64,000 nt of DNA from Bacteroidota bacterium. Lineage in GTDB: Bacteria > Bacteroidota > Bacteroidia > Chitinophagales > Chitinophagaceae. The DNA lies in assembly GCA_016868455.1 (NCBI GenBank), contig VGGV01000006.1:62001-126000 (forward strand), written 5' to 3'. The notes under the pieces were generated by a model. That model was not told the DNA's origin. It saw only the letters and a program-made list of their open reading frames with translations, and ran no database searches. The position numbers and the translations under genes were made by a program. Position 1 is the stretch's first letter. Each line of letters starts with the position of its first letter. Positions 1 through 8,617 of this stretch are shown here, piece by piece.

Positions 1-715
1 AATAGAGTGTCCAGAGGGCAACTGTGAGGAATATAAACTGCCATCTTTTTTTAAGGTGCCGGATGGCACCCACACCTTCGGCAATTCGCAGACCAATTTT
101 TTTCAGGATACGGCCCACATCCCTAAAGGTTTTCTTTTTGACCAGGATCCAGACGAAAAAAAGAAAAACCACAATGCCAATCATAGTCAGTGTAATGAAG
201 GTATAAGATGTTTTCTTTGCCGTTCCTTCATCCCGGGAATTGAAGAATGTGTCAATGATATTGGTGTACAAATCAGGCTGAATGGCCAGCGTAATACCAA
301 AAACAAGGAGGAGGGTTATGGCGTCAATGATCCTTTCAAGAATGATTGTGCCGATCAGTTTTTCCACCGGAATTTTTTCGTAACGGCCCAGCACGGTGCA
401 TTTAACTACCTCGCCCAGTCGGGGCACCCCCTGGTTCACCAGGTAACCAATCATCACTGCGAAAAAAGAATTCAGGCGGGATGGTGAGTAACCCAGCGGC
501 TGAATCAGGAGGCGCCAGCGCAAGCCCCTTATATAATGGCTAAGAAAAAGAATGACAAAAACAAGAACAATCAGCCAGTGTCTTGCATTGCTGAAAGCAG
601 TTTTTATTCTTTCCGTGCTTTCCTTATCGAGGTTTTTCAACGACAGCCATGCAAAGAAAATACCCAAGCCAAGAAAAAAAAGGTATTGAAGTATAGTGCG
701 GAGACGCCTGTTCAT
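1..715 (-). CDS. Lysylphosphatidylglycerol synthase TM region / UPF0104-type integral membrane protein, C-terminus cut by window edge
   Basis: Reverse-strand reading from ATG at 715 is open to the window edge: MNRRLRTILQYLFFLGLGIFFAWLSLKNLDKES...HYIRGLRWRLLIQPLGYSPSRLNSFFAVMIGYLVNQGVPRLGEVVKCTVLGRYEKIPVEKLIGTIILERIID. Not in the ORF track because no stop lies inside the window. Confidence 0.8.
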   Translation of the reverse strand, partial: MNRRLRTILQYLFFLGLGIFFAWLSLKNLDKESTERIKTAFSNARHWLIVLVFVILFLSHYIRGLRWRLLIQPLGYSPSRLNSFFAVMIGYLVNQGVPRLGEVVKCTVLGRYEKIPVEKLIGTIILERIIDAITLLLVFGITLAIQPDLYTNIIDTFFNSRDEGTAKKTSYTFITLTMIGIVVFLFFVWILVKKKTFRDVGRILKKIGLRIAEGVGAIRHLKKRWQFIFLTVALWTLY

Positions 716-842
716 GAGTACCGAAAATAGGTTAGCCTGGGAAGAAAGTCAAATAAGTCATATAAGTAAAATTTGTTCAACGAAGATTTAGCGTAGTCGG
801 GTGGATCATAGAGTTCATGAATTTTTTATGCGGCATATCTGT

Positions 843-1730
843 TCATGAAATTTCACCAGTTAGCTGTAAGTTATCAATTAGCCTTATATCGTTTAAAAAC
901 GCTGCAATCACCGCCACCAGGGGCTGTTTCCCGTTCCACTCATGTACGATGTTCAGGTTTTCTGCATCGGCAATCTCGGCATAATCGGGCCTGAAGCCTG
1001 AGTGGATAAGGCGGCTTACTGCTTTTTCCTTAATCTTCTCCAAATTGCCTTTGCTCAGATTCTTTTTTATTTGCAGCAGGCACTGGTAAATGCCGGCAGC
1101 GGATTTTCTTTCCTTTTCATTCAGCCGCATATTCCGGCTGCTCATGGCCAGTCCGTCTGCCTCACGAAGGGTGGGGCATATCCTGACTTTTATTTTGCCT
1201 TCCTTACCGGTAAGTATTATCATACGGGTAATCACCATACATTGCTGGTAATCTTTTTGTCCGAGGTATATTTTATTGGGGTTTACAATATCAAGAAGCC
1301 TGTCAACCACCAAACACACACCCTGAAAATGCCCCGGCCGGTATTTGCCTTCAAGTATGGTTTCAAGGTAACTCAAATCAAAATGCCGGAGGTGCAACAA
1401 TCCCATTGGGTAGATTTCAGCTACAGAAGGCAGAAAAAGAACATTACAACCCGCCTCCTCCAGCAGGGCAATATCCTGCTCTATAGTAACAGGATATTTT
1501 TCAAAATCTCCCGGGTCATTAAACTGGGCAGGATTTACAAATATGCTGCAAACAGTTACATTGTTTTCTGCTTTTGAAGTATGAATGAGTGAAAGATGCC
1601 CCGGGTGCAGGGCGCCCATGGTAGGCACAAAACCCACATGCAGCCCTTTTTTTCGCTGAGCATCAAGCCATTTATTAAGGTCATTTATTTTTTTAAATAA
1701 AATCACTCCGGTTCGGGTATTTGTATACAA
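843..1730 (-). CDS. panC: Pantothenate synthetase
   Basis: 295 aa with VGFVPTMGALHPGHLSLI, QKDYQQ and SSRNMRL motifs. Confidence 0.95.
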   Translation of the reverse strand: MYTNTRTGVILFKKINDLNKWLDAQRKKGLHVGFVPTMGALHPGHLSLIHTSKAENNVTVCSIFVNPAQFNDPGDFEKYPVTIEQDIALLEEAGCNVLFLPSVAEIYPMGLLHLRHFDLSYLETILEGKYRPGHFQGVCLVVDRLLDIVNPNKIYLGQKDYQQCMVITRMIILTGKEGKIKVRICPTLREADGLAMSSRNMRLNEKERKSAAGIYQCLLQIKKNLSKGNLEKIKEKAVSRLIHSGFRPDYAEIADAENLNIVHEWNGKQPLVAVIAAFLNDIRLIDNLQLTGEIS

Positions 1731-1766
1731 ATGATTTCATTATCACAGCAATTCGCTGTAAAAGGT

Positions 1767-1775
1767 TACCTTTGC
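1767..1775 (+). promoter_or_regulatory. Bacteroidota-type -7 box TACCTTTGC upstream of the glycogen/starch synthase-like gene
   Basis: TAnnTTTGC consensus just upstream of the CDS. Confidence 0.5.
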
Positions 1776-1788
1776 TGCCTTTTATCAG

Positions 1789-1810
1789 CCTGCCCGCTTT
1801 GGCCGGCAGG
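1789..1810. repeat. Family A palindrome CCTGCCCGCTTTGGCCGGCAGG
   Basis: Inverted repeat with CCTGCC/GGCAGG arms; related to the other family A copies in the window. Confidence 0.6.
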
Positions 1811-1830
1811 AATTCATCAAAAAGGAGCCC

Positions 1831-2646
1831 ATGTCAGCAAAGAAAAGAATTTTATTCATCGCCAACGAAATGTCGCCCTACCTGGAGCTGACGGAATTTT
1901 CAGAGATTGTAAATAAACTGGCCATTAAATCCAATGATAATAATTTTGAAGTACGCTGCATTATGCCCCGGTTCGGGATTATTTATGAACGCCGCCACCG
2001 CCTGCATGAGGTGGTAAGGCTTTCCGGGATTAACGTCTCAGTCGATAATGATGATTTACCGCTTCAGATCAAGGTAGCCTCATTGCCAAGCGCCAGGCTG
2101 CAGGTGTATTTTCTCGATAATGAAGAGCTTTTCAAAAGGAAATTTGTTTTCCATGATGAAAATGACAAATGGTTTGATGACAACGATCTCCGCACTGTTT
2201 TTTATTGCAAAGGCGCCCTTGAGACAGTAAAAAAATTTGGTTGGCCGCCTGACATTATCCATTGCAGCGGGTGGATGACCGGACTGATCCCCGCTTATCT
2301 GAAAACTGTGTACAAAAAAGAACCTGTGTTTGCACACAGCAAAATCGTTTTCACTATCGGGCAGAATACCTTTAAAGAAAAACTGGGCAGCGGGTTTATG
2401 AAGAAAGCCCTGATTCATGCATCGCTGAAGGAAAAGGACCTGGAGGTTTTTAAAGAAGGAACCAATACGGCTATGTTCCGAGGCGGAGCGACCTTTGCCG
2501 ATGCCATTACATTTGGGGCTGAAAAAAATGAAAAGAAACTGGCCGACGAATTTTCCAAAGTGCGGGGCAAGAAGACATTGCACTATAATCCCGGGGGAGA
2601 TTTAACAGACTATTTACAACTGTATAACGACCTTGCGGGCAAATAA
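1831..2646 (+). CDS. Glycogen/starch synthase-like protein (GT5 N-terminal domain only)
   Basis: 271 aa; KRILFIANEMSPYLELTEFSEIVNKL...PDIIHCSGWMTGLIPAYLKTVY; divergent from panC. Confidence 0.75.
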   Translation: MSAKKRILFIANEMSPYLELTEFSEIVNKLAIKSNDNNFEVRCIMPRFGIIYERRHRLHEVVRLSGINVSVDNDDLPLQIKVASLPSARLQVYFLDNEELFKRKFVFHDENDKWFDDNDLRTVFYCKGALETVKKFGWPPDIIHCSGWMTGLIPAYLKTVYKKEPVFAHSKIVFTIGQNTFKEKLGSGFMKKALIHASLKEKDLEVFKEGTNTAMFRGGATFADAITFGAEKNEKKLADEFSKVRGKKTLHYNPGGDLTDYLQLYNDLAGK

Positions 2647-2674
2647 AATCACTAACCCTGACTAAAGCTGATTT

Positions 2675-4153
2675 GTGAAGAAACATTACCCGGTTCTGTC
2701 TTTTATAGCCTTCATTTTCACGGTTGTTTTTCTGTTTTCAGCCTGTCGCAAAATCAACGATTTTACTGACCTAGGCGGAGGGCTTATACCACCGGTGGAT
2801 CACATAAACACCTTCGATACCAGTATATCCGTATTTGCTTTTAATGATACTTTCAGTTTTACAACCGATTCACTCCGTATCAGAAAAGGAGATGAGCAGT
2901 TCCTCGGTATAATCAACACCGACCCGATTTTTGGCAGAACAAATGCAGAACTGTATATGGAACTGAAGCCGGACTTTTACGGCTTTTATCCTTTTGCCCG
3001 CAGAGACAGTCTTAAGCTCGATTCCGTCGTGCTGATTTTAAGTTATTTGGAAAACTACGGAGACTCCCTTGTTCCGCAAACCATACAGGTGCATGAACTG
3101 ACACAAGCATTCAAAACTGATACTTTTTATTTGGTGCGTCAGCAGCCACTGCTCTATGGGGCTGTTTTACTAAATGCAGGCGGCACCGGGCAAACCATAT
3201 TCCCGAACAGACTGGCCGACTCTGTAAAAGTTTTCAGGGACACCACTGCAGGCCAATTGCGCTTAAAGTTAGATACCAGTTTTGCCAGGCGGCTGATGAA
3301 TTATGACACTTCCAACGCTTACAGATCCGATTCCGCATTCAGGAGTAATTTTAAGGGTTTTGCCATCCGTTCAGTAAGTTCGGGCAAGGCCATCATCGGT
3401 CTCAATATGAACGGTCTGAACACCAAACTTGCTTTTTACTACAAGCAACCGAAAAAAAGCGGCACATTCGACTCGTTGAATGTTTCCTACTTTTATTTTC
3501 ATTCAGGCTGTAATGCAGCCAGCTATGTGAGGCGGGATTATGCTGGCACACCGGTGGCCGCCGCAGCCGGGCAAACCACGCAGGCAAGCGTTGTGTACAT
3601 TCAGAATGCGCCGGGTACATTCGCCACATTAAAAATTCCTGACCTGCCCGCTATCGGCAACCGGGTGGTTCACCGTGCCGAACTGATAGTGGAACAGTTG
3701 TACGATGTAAGCGATACTATTTTTACACCTCCTTCCAGCCTTTATATAGATGCATACGATTCCAGTCTTTCCGGCAGCTACAAATTCCGCACTATTCCTG
3801 TTTCGCTTGACTTTTCTCCCAACTCGGGTCTAAACCTTGTTACATTCGGTGTTATACCAGAAACTGCAAAAGACGCTTTTGGCAATACTATCAAAGTGTG
3901 GAAGTTCAATCTTACCCGATATGTACAGCATATAGTAAGGGGAACGCAGACCTCATTCGACCTCCGTCTTCATGCACCTTTTACGCTAAAAGGCAAAACA
4001 GGTATAGCCGGCGGTGGCTTAGCTGATTTTTCGGATCCTTTTTTTCCCCGCACCTTTGTGAACCCCGCCATCGCCAACGGACGCATTCGGGTTGGCGGCG
4101 GCAACCGTCCAACACAGCGGATGCGGCTCCGTATCATTTATTCCAAGCTGTAA
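2675..4153 (+). CDS. DUF4270 family lipoprotein-like protein
   Basis: 492 aa; N-terminal signal ending FSACRK; DUF4270-like repertoire; follows the glycogen synthase-like gene. Confidence 0.75.
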   Translation: MKKHYPVLSFIAFIFTVVFLFSACRKINDFTDLGGGLIPPVDHINTFDTSISVFAFNDTFSFTTDSLRIRKGDEQFLGIINTDPIFGRTNAELYMELKPDFYGFYPFARRDSLKLDSVVLILSYLENYGDSLVPQTIQVHELTQAFKTDTFYLVRQQPLLYGAVLLNAGGTGQTIFPNRLADSVKVFRDTTAGQLRLKLDTSFARRLMNYDTSNAYRSDSAFRSNFKGFAIRSVSSGKAIIGLNMNGLNTKLAFYYKQPKKSGTFDSLNVSYFYFHSGCNAASYVRRDYAGTPVAAAAGQTTQASVVYIQNAPGTFATLKIPDLPAIGNRVVHRAELIVEQLYDVSDTIFTPPSSLYIDAYDSSLSGSYKFRTIPVSLDFSPNSGLNLVTFGVIPETAKDAFGNTIKVWKFNLTRYVQHIVRGTQTSFDLRLHAPFTLKGKTGIAGGGLADFSDPFFPRTFVNPAIANGRIRVGGGNRPTQRMRLRIIYSKL

Positions 4154-4219
4154 GTAGTTATCAAGACATGTTTAAAAGTCCCGCAGCCTGCAGCACTTTG
4201 TTCATAGGTACAGCAGGCT

Positions 4220-4228
4220 TATCTTTGC
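4220..4228 (+). promoter_or_regulatory. -7 box TATCTTTGC upstream of metK
   Basis: TAnnTTTGC 18 nt before the metK ATG. Confidence 0.5.
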
Positions 4229-4245
4229 TGCCTAAAAAATAATTC

Positions 4246-5502
4246 ATGCCGTATTTATTTACTTCAGAATCTGTAAGTGAAGGACACCCGGATAAAGTGG
4301 CTGACCAGATTTCTGATGCCCTTATTGATAATTTTCTGGCCTTTGATCCGCAATCAAAAGTAGCCTGCGAAACATTGGTAACTACAGGGCAGGTGGTACT
4401 GGCGGGGGAAGTAAAATCGCAGGCTTATCTCGATGTACAGGAGATTGCCCGTAGTGTTATCAGAAGAATCGGATATACCAGGAGTGAATATATGTTTGAA
4501 GCCAGCAGTTGCGGTGTGCTTTCCGCTATTCATGAGCAATCAGCCGACATCAACCAGGGTGTTGACAAAAAGAAAAAAGAAGAGCAGGGCGCCGGCGACC
4601 AGGGTATGATGTTTGGCTATGCCACCAACGAAACAGAGCATTATATGCCTCTGGCTTTGGACCTGGCACATAACCTGCTGATTGAGCTGGCTGCGATACG
4701 CAGGGAAAGGAACTCTAAAATGCCTTACCTGCGTCCGGATGCCAAAAGCCAGGTAACATTGGAGTATAATGATAAGAACAAACCGGTGAGAATAGTGGCA
4801 ATAGTTATCTCCACACAACATGATGATTTTGATTCTGAAACTAAAATGCTGGCCAAGATCAAGAGTGATGTGATCAACATCCTTATTCCGAGAGTGAAGA
4901 ACAAGTACAGGAAGTACGCAAAACTTTTCAATACTGATATTAAGTATTATGTGAACCCCACCGGTAAGTTTGTGATTGGCGGCCCGCATGGTGATACCGG
5001 GTTAACCGGAAGAAAGATCATTGTTGACACATATGGAGGCAAAGGTGCCCATGGCGGAGGTGCATTCAGCGGAAAAGATCCTTCCAAAGTTGACCGTTCA
5101 GCCGCTTATGCCACAAGACATATTGCCAAGAATATGGTAGCAGCCGGTTTGTGTGATGAAGTGCTGGTGCAGGTTTCTTATGCAATCGGTGTGGCACAGC
5201 CCACCAGCATAAACCTTAATACCTATGGTACTGCTAAAGTGAATATGACTGACGGGCAGATCGCCAAAATTGTGCAGGGCTTGTTTGATATGCGTCCTTA
5301 TTTTATTGAGCAAAGACTGAAACTGCGCAATCCGATCTACAGCGAAACAGCAGCGTATGGTCATATGGGACGAAATCCGCAAATAGTAGATAAGACATTT
5401 GTTTCGCCGGATGGTAAAGTGGTAAAGAAAAAAGTGGAACTGTTTACCTGGGAAAAACTGGATTATGTGGAGAAGGTGAAAAAAGCTTTTAAGCTTAAAT
5501 AA
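4246..5502 (+). CDS. metK: S-adenosylmethionine synthase
   Basis: 418 aa; [45 protein letters not shown]. Confidence 0.97.
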   Translation: MPYLFTSESVSEGHPDKVADQISDALIDNFLAFDPQSKVACETLVTTGQVVLAGEVKSQAYLDVQEIARSVIRRIGYTRSEYMFEASSCGVLSAIHEQSADINQGVDKKKKEEQGAGDQGMMFGYATNETEHYMPLALDLAHNLLIELAAIRRERNSKMPYLRPDAKSQVTLEYNDKNKPVRIVAIVISTQHDDFDSETKMLAKIKSDVINILIPRVKNKYRKYAKLFNTDIKYYVNPTGKFVIGGPHGDTGLTGRKIIVDTYGGKGAHGGGAFSGKDPSKVDRSAAYATRHIAKNMVAAGLCDEVLVQVSYAIGVAQPTSINLNTYGTAKVNMTDGQIAKIVQGLFDMRPYFIEQRLKLRNPIYSETAAYGHMGRNPQIVDKTFVSPDGKVVKKKVELFTWEKLDYVEKVKKAFKLK

Positions 5503-5510
5503 ACAAGTAA

Positions 5511-5534
5511 CCCTCTCCGCCGAGAGGGTTTTTT
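5511..5534 (+). terminator. Rho-independent terminator after metK
   Basis: CCCTCTC-cgcc-GAGAGGG followed by TTTTTT. Confidence 0.8.
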
Positions 5535-6318
5535 GTTTGCCTACATTTGTATTGTGAAAAATTTCAGACAACAGCAAAGGCCGAAGAAGAGTTCATTGGT
5601 TATTGGCCGGCAGGCCGTGATGGAAGCATTGCAGACGGGCAGGCAGCTTGACAGGATATTTGTTACAAAAGATGTAAGGGGAATGATGGCCGAAGAGATA
5701 TTTTCTCTTGCAAAGCAATACAACGTTCCCGTCAACAAAGTGCCGGTGGAGAAACTGAATGGTTTTAATGTAAGTAATCATGAAGGCTGTGTGGCTGTTA
5801 TTGCAAAGATTCAGTATCAAAACCTGCAGGATATTATCTCACATGTGGTGGAGAAAGGGAAAGCCCTGCTGGTGCTTATTCTTGATGGTATAACTGATAT
5901 ACGAAATATTGGTGGTATTGCCCGTACGGCTTACTGTACCGGAGTGGATGCCATCATCATTCCTGATAAAGGTGTGGGGGCTTTAAACGAAGATGCCATA
6001 CTGACTTCTGCCGGGGCATTGGAGAAAATAGCTGTTTGCCGTGTTAACAGCTTAATGAAAGCGGTTGATGAACTGCATCTGAACGGTATAAAAGTATTTG
6101 CCAGCGAAACGACAGCAGCAAAGAGCATTTCCGAAGTTGATTTTACCGGGCCCTGTGCCATTGTAATGGGCAGTGAGGAAAAAGGAATTTACCCGGCATT
6201 ATTGAAGATATGTGATGAAAAAATAAAAATCCCGATGGCGGGTGATTTTGAATCACTCAATGTTTCGGTTGCCACCGGGATCATTTTATATGAAGCCATG
6301 AAGCAGAGAACGAAATGA
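5533..6318 (+). CDS. rlmB: SpoU/TrmH-family 23S rRNA (guanosine-2'-O-)-methyltransferase
   Basis: 261 aa; LVIGRQAVMEALQTG, LDGITDIRNIGGIARTAYCTGVDAIIIP, VMGSEEKGIYP; true start may be slightly internal. Confidence 0.85.
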   Translation: MFAYICIVKNFRQQQRPKKSSLVIGRQAVMEALQTGRQLDRIFVTKDVRGMMAEEIFSLAKQYNVPVNKVPVEKLNGFNVSNHEGCVAVIAKIQYQNLQDIISHVVEKGKALLVLILDGITDIRNIGGIARTAYCTGVDAIIIPDKGVGALNEDAILTSAGALEKIAVCRVNSLMKAVDELHLNGIKVFASETTAAKSISEVDFTGPCAIVMGSEEKGIYPALLKICDEKIKIPMAGDFESLNVSVATGIILYEAMKQRTK

Positions 6319-6452
6319 CTGATGAAAAAAAAATAAAACTGATCGAATGCCCCCGTGATGCCATGCAGGAGCCTCCCCAAACCCTGCCTGTCCGGCAGGC
6401 AGGCCCTCCGAAGGAGGGGCTTAAGTATCTCAAAGTAAGTAATATGACCTAA
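6315..6452 (+). pseudogene. Relic duplicate of the HMG-CoA lyase N-terminus (MTDEKKIKLIECPRDAMQ) running into a palindromic repeat
   Basis: Hand translation; IKLIECPRDAMQ matches the N-terminus of the downstream gene; ATGA overlap with the upstream methyltransferase stop. Confidence 0.7.
6371..6419. repeat. Composite palindromic repeat: outer GCCTCCCC/GGAGGGGC and CCCTCCGAAGGAGGG with inner family A CCTGCCTGTCCGGCAGGCAGG (6383-6403)
   Basis: Inverted repeats read directly from sequence. Confidence 0.75.
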
Positions 6453-6455
6453 ACA

Positions 6456-7358
6456 ATGGAAGCAATAAAATTAATAGAGTGCCCGAGAGATGCCATGCAA
6501 GGATGGAAGGTTTTTATTCCAACGGATAAAAAAATTGAATACATTAACTCTTTGCTGAAAGTGGGTTTTGATACCATTGATTTTGGCAGTTTTGTTTCGC
6601 CGAAGGCTATTCCGCAGATGGCGGATACGGGTGAAGTAGTTCGGGGTTTGAAGTTGGGAGTTAGCAGTTCTAAGTTGCTGGCCATAATTGCAAATTACCG
6701 GGGGGCAGAAGCAGCCTGCGGCTTTGACAAAATAACTTACCTGGGGTTCCCCTTTTCTGTTTCGGAAACTTTTCAGCAGCGCAATACCAATTCATCAATA
6801 GGAGAGTCACTCGGTAGGGTTGAAGCAATACAAAACCTCTGTATAAAAACCGGAAAACAGCTGGTTGTTTATATCTCCATGGGATTTGGAAATCCTTATG
6901 GTGACGCCTATGATGAAGAGATAGTTTTTGAATGGGTGAACAGATTAGTTGCAATGGATATTGGTATAATTTCTTTAGCCGATACGGTGGGTGTGGCTTC
7001 TCCTCAGCAGGTCTATGATATAACCAGCTACCTTGTTGAGTCGTTACCCGGAACAGAAATAGGGGTGCACCTTCACTCCACACCTGAAAACCGGAAAGAT
7101 AAACTGGAAGCGGCGGTAAAAGCCGGTTGCAAGCGGTTTGACGGTGCGCTGAGAGGAATCGGCGGCTGCCCCATGGCCGATGATGAACTGGTGGGGAATA
7201 TGAATACCGAAAGAATGATTGATTACTTTGAGGAGCGTGAAATGCTTTCCGGACTGGATAAAGAAGCGCTGGCCGAAAGCTTGCGGATTGCGGGAGAGAT
7301 ATTTAGCCTCACCCCCAACCCCTCTCTGCCCCGCGGAGAGGGGAGTAATTCCCGATAA
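6456..7358 (+). CDS. Hydroxymethylglutaryl-CoA lyase
   Basis: 300 aa; IECPRDAMQGWKVFIPTDKKIEYINSLLKVGFDTIDFGSFVSPKAIPQM; GVHLHSTPENRKDKLEAAVKAGCKRFDGALRGIGGCPMA. Confidence 0.9.
   Translation: MEAIKLIECPRDAMQGWKVFIPTDKKIEYINSLLKVGFDTIDFGSFVSPKAIPQMADTGEVVRGLKLGVSSSKLLAIIANYRGAEAACGFDKITYLGFPFSVSETFQQRNTNSSIGESLGRVEAIQNLCIKTGKQLVVYISMGFGNPYGDAYDEEIVFEWVNRLVAMDIGIISLADTVGVASPQQVYDITSYLVESLPGTEIGVHLHSTPENRKDKLEAAVKAGCKRFDGALRGIGGCPMADDELVGNMNTERMIDYFEEREMLSGLDKEALAESLRIAGEIFSLTPNPSLPRGEGSNSR
7308..7345. repeat. Family B palindromic repeat forming the C-terminal end of the HMG-CoA lyase ORF
   Basis: CTCACCCCCAACCCCTCTCTGCCCCGCGGAGAGGGGAG; arms CCCCTCTC/GAGAGGGG; encodes LTPNPSLPRGEG. Confidence 0.75.
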
Positions 7359-7368
7359 AATAACCTGA

Positions 7369-8370
7369 ATGGATTTATTACTGAATATTGAACTGAATAA
7401 ACTACCAGAATCTATTACTTACCGTGACAAAAGCATGCTCGTGGGTTCCTGTTTTACCGAGCACATAGGTAATACACTGGGCGAACTGAAATTTCAAACG
7501 CTTCAAAATCCTAACGGGATACTCTTTGGCCCAGATGCTGTTTGCAAGAGCCTGCTTTCACATGTTCAAAACAAACAGTACGCAGAACAGGATTTGTTTT
7601 ACCTGAACGAAGTCTGGAACAGTTGGGACCATCATTCACGGTTTTCTCATATTCATAAAGATGAATGCCTGAAGGGAATTAATCAATCACAACAAAAAGC
7701 CCATGATTTTCTTTATGTGGCGGATTGGTTAATAATAACGCTTGGTTCTTCATTTAGTTATTTCCTCACCCCCCAACCCCCTCTCCACTTGTGGAGAGGG
7801 GGGGAGGCTGTGGCCAATTGCCACCGGGCGCCGGCCAATTGGTTTGAGAAAAAAATGCTGGAGGTTGATGAGATAAAAGAAATGCTGGAAAGCTGCCTGA
7901 AACAATTAAAACAATTCAATCCCGGTCTGAAGTTCATATTTACTGTGAGTCCTGTACGCCACATCAGAGATGGAGTGGTGGAGAACAACCGAAGCAAGGC
8001 AAGGCTGATTGAAGCCGTACATTTCATCTGCTCTAAATTTGAATCAGCCCATTATTTCCCGGCCTATGAACTGGTGATTGATGTGCTGCGGGATTACCGG
8101 TTTTATGATATTGACCTGGTGCACCCCAATTATCCTGCTACTGAATTTGTACTTGAAAAGTTTATTGAAACCTGTATTGCTGAAGAAACGCAACAACTGA
8201 TGAAGGAAATAAAGCAGATTGTGATTGCAAGAAAGCACCGCCCTTTTCAGCCGGATACCAATGCCCACCGGCAGTTTTTGAAATCCTATCTTGAAAAGGT
8301 GAAAGATTTACAGCAAAAACACAATTTTCTTGACTTGAAAGAAGAACTGAATTACTTTTCACAGGCATAG
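7369..8370 (+). CDS. GSCFA domain-containing protein
   Basis: 333 aa; MLVGSCFTEHIGNTLGELKF, NPNGILFGP, TVSPVRHIRDGVVENNRSKA. Confidence 0.85.
   Translation: MDLLLNIELNKLPESITYRDKSMLVGSCFTEHIGNTLGELKFQTLQNPNGILFGPDAVCKSLLSHVQNKQYAEQDLFYLNEVWNSWDHHSRFSHIHKDECLKGINQSQQKAHDFLYVADWLIITLGSSFSYFLTPQPPLHLWRGGEAVANCHRAPANWFEKKMLEVDEIKEMLESCLKQLKQFNPGLKFIFTVSPVRHIRDGVVENNRSKARLIEAVHFICSKFESAHYFPAYELVIDVLRDYRFYDIDLVHPNYPATEFVLEKFIETCIAEETQQLMKEIKQIVIARKHRPFQPDTNAHRQFLKSYLEKVKDLQQKHNFLDLKEELNYFSQA
7765..7806. repeat. Family B palindromic repeat in frame inside the GSCFA gene
   Basis: CCCCCTCTCCAC-TT-GTGGAGAGGGGG perfect 12-bp arms; encodes LTPQPPLHLWRGGE. Confidence 0.85.
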
Positions 8371-8374
8371 GTAT

Positions 8375-8617
8375 ATGTGGATTGTTACTGTTGTTTTCCG
8401 GCTTCAGGCCTTTGTGGCCCCGGTTAATCTTTTCGGGGCAATCGGTTTTGTCATTGGCCATGAAACATTTTTTTATCTGTTGCTTATTGTTGGTGTTATT
8501 ACGGGTATAATTGTAGCCGAATATATCCGCAGAAAGACAGGATTGGATACTTTCTTTGGCCGTATTTACGGCTTAAATGAAATGGATGAGAAATTCAAGA
8601 GGAAGAATAAGAAATAA
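8375..8617 (+). CDS. Small membrane protein, hypothetical
   Basis: 80 aa with one or two hydrophobic segments, immediately downstream of the GSCFA gene. Confidence 0.5.
   Translation: MWIVTVVFRLQAFVAPVNLFGAIGFVIGHETFFYLLLIVGVITGIIVAEYIRRKTGLDTFFGRIYGLNEMDEKFKRKNKK

Noticed and set aside
56-487. Plus-strand ORFs at 24-730 in the supplied track
   Set aside because: The minus strand encodes a convincing UPF0104-type membrane protein across the same interval.
1002-1577. Long antisense ORFs such as 1002-1577(+), 13593-14429(-), 47274-48170(+) and 53022-53675(-)
   Set aside because: They lie opposite strongly conserved genes (panC, pnp, ABC-F, thrS) and their translations resemble no family I recognise; treated as shadow ORFs.
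1831-2646. Truncated glgA pseudogene, because only the N-terminal GT5 half is present
   Set aside because: Short N-terminal-only glycogen synthase-like genes next to panC and DUF4270 genes appear, from memory, to be a normal Bacteroidota arrangement, and the ORF is clean.
4154-4245. SAM riboswitch upstream of metK
   Set aside because: The 92-nt gap lacks recognisable SAM-riboswitch conserved elements; only a promoter box was seen.
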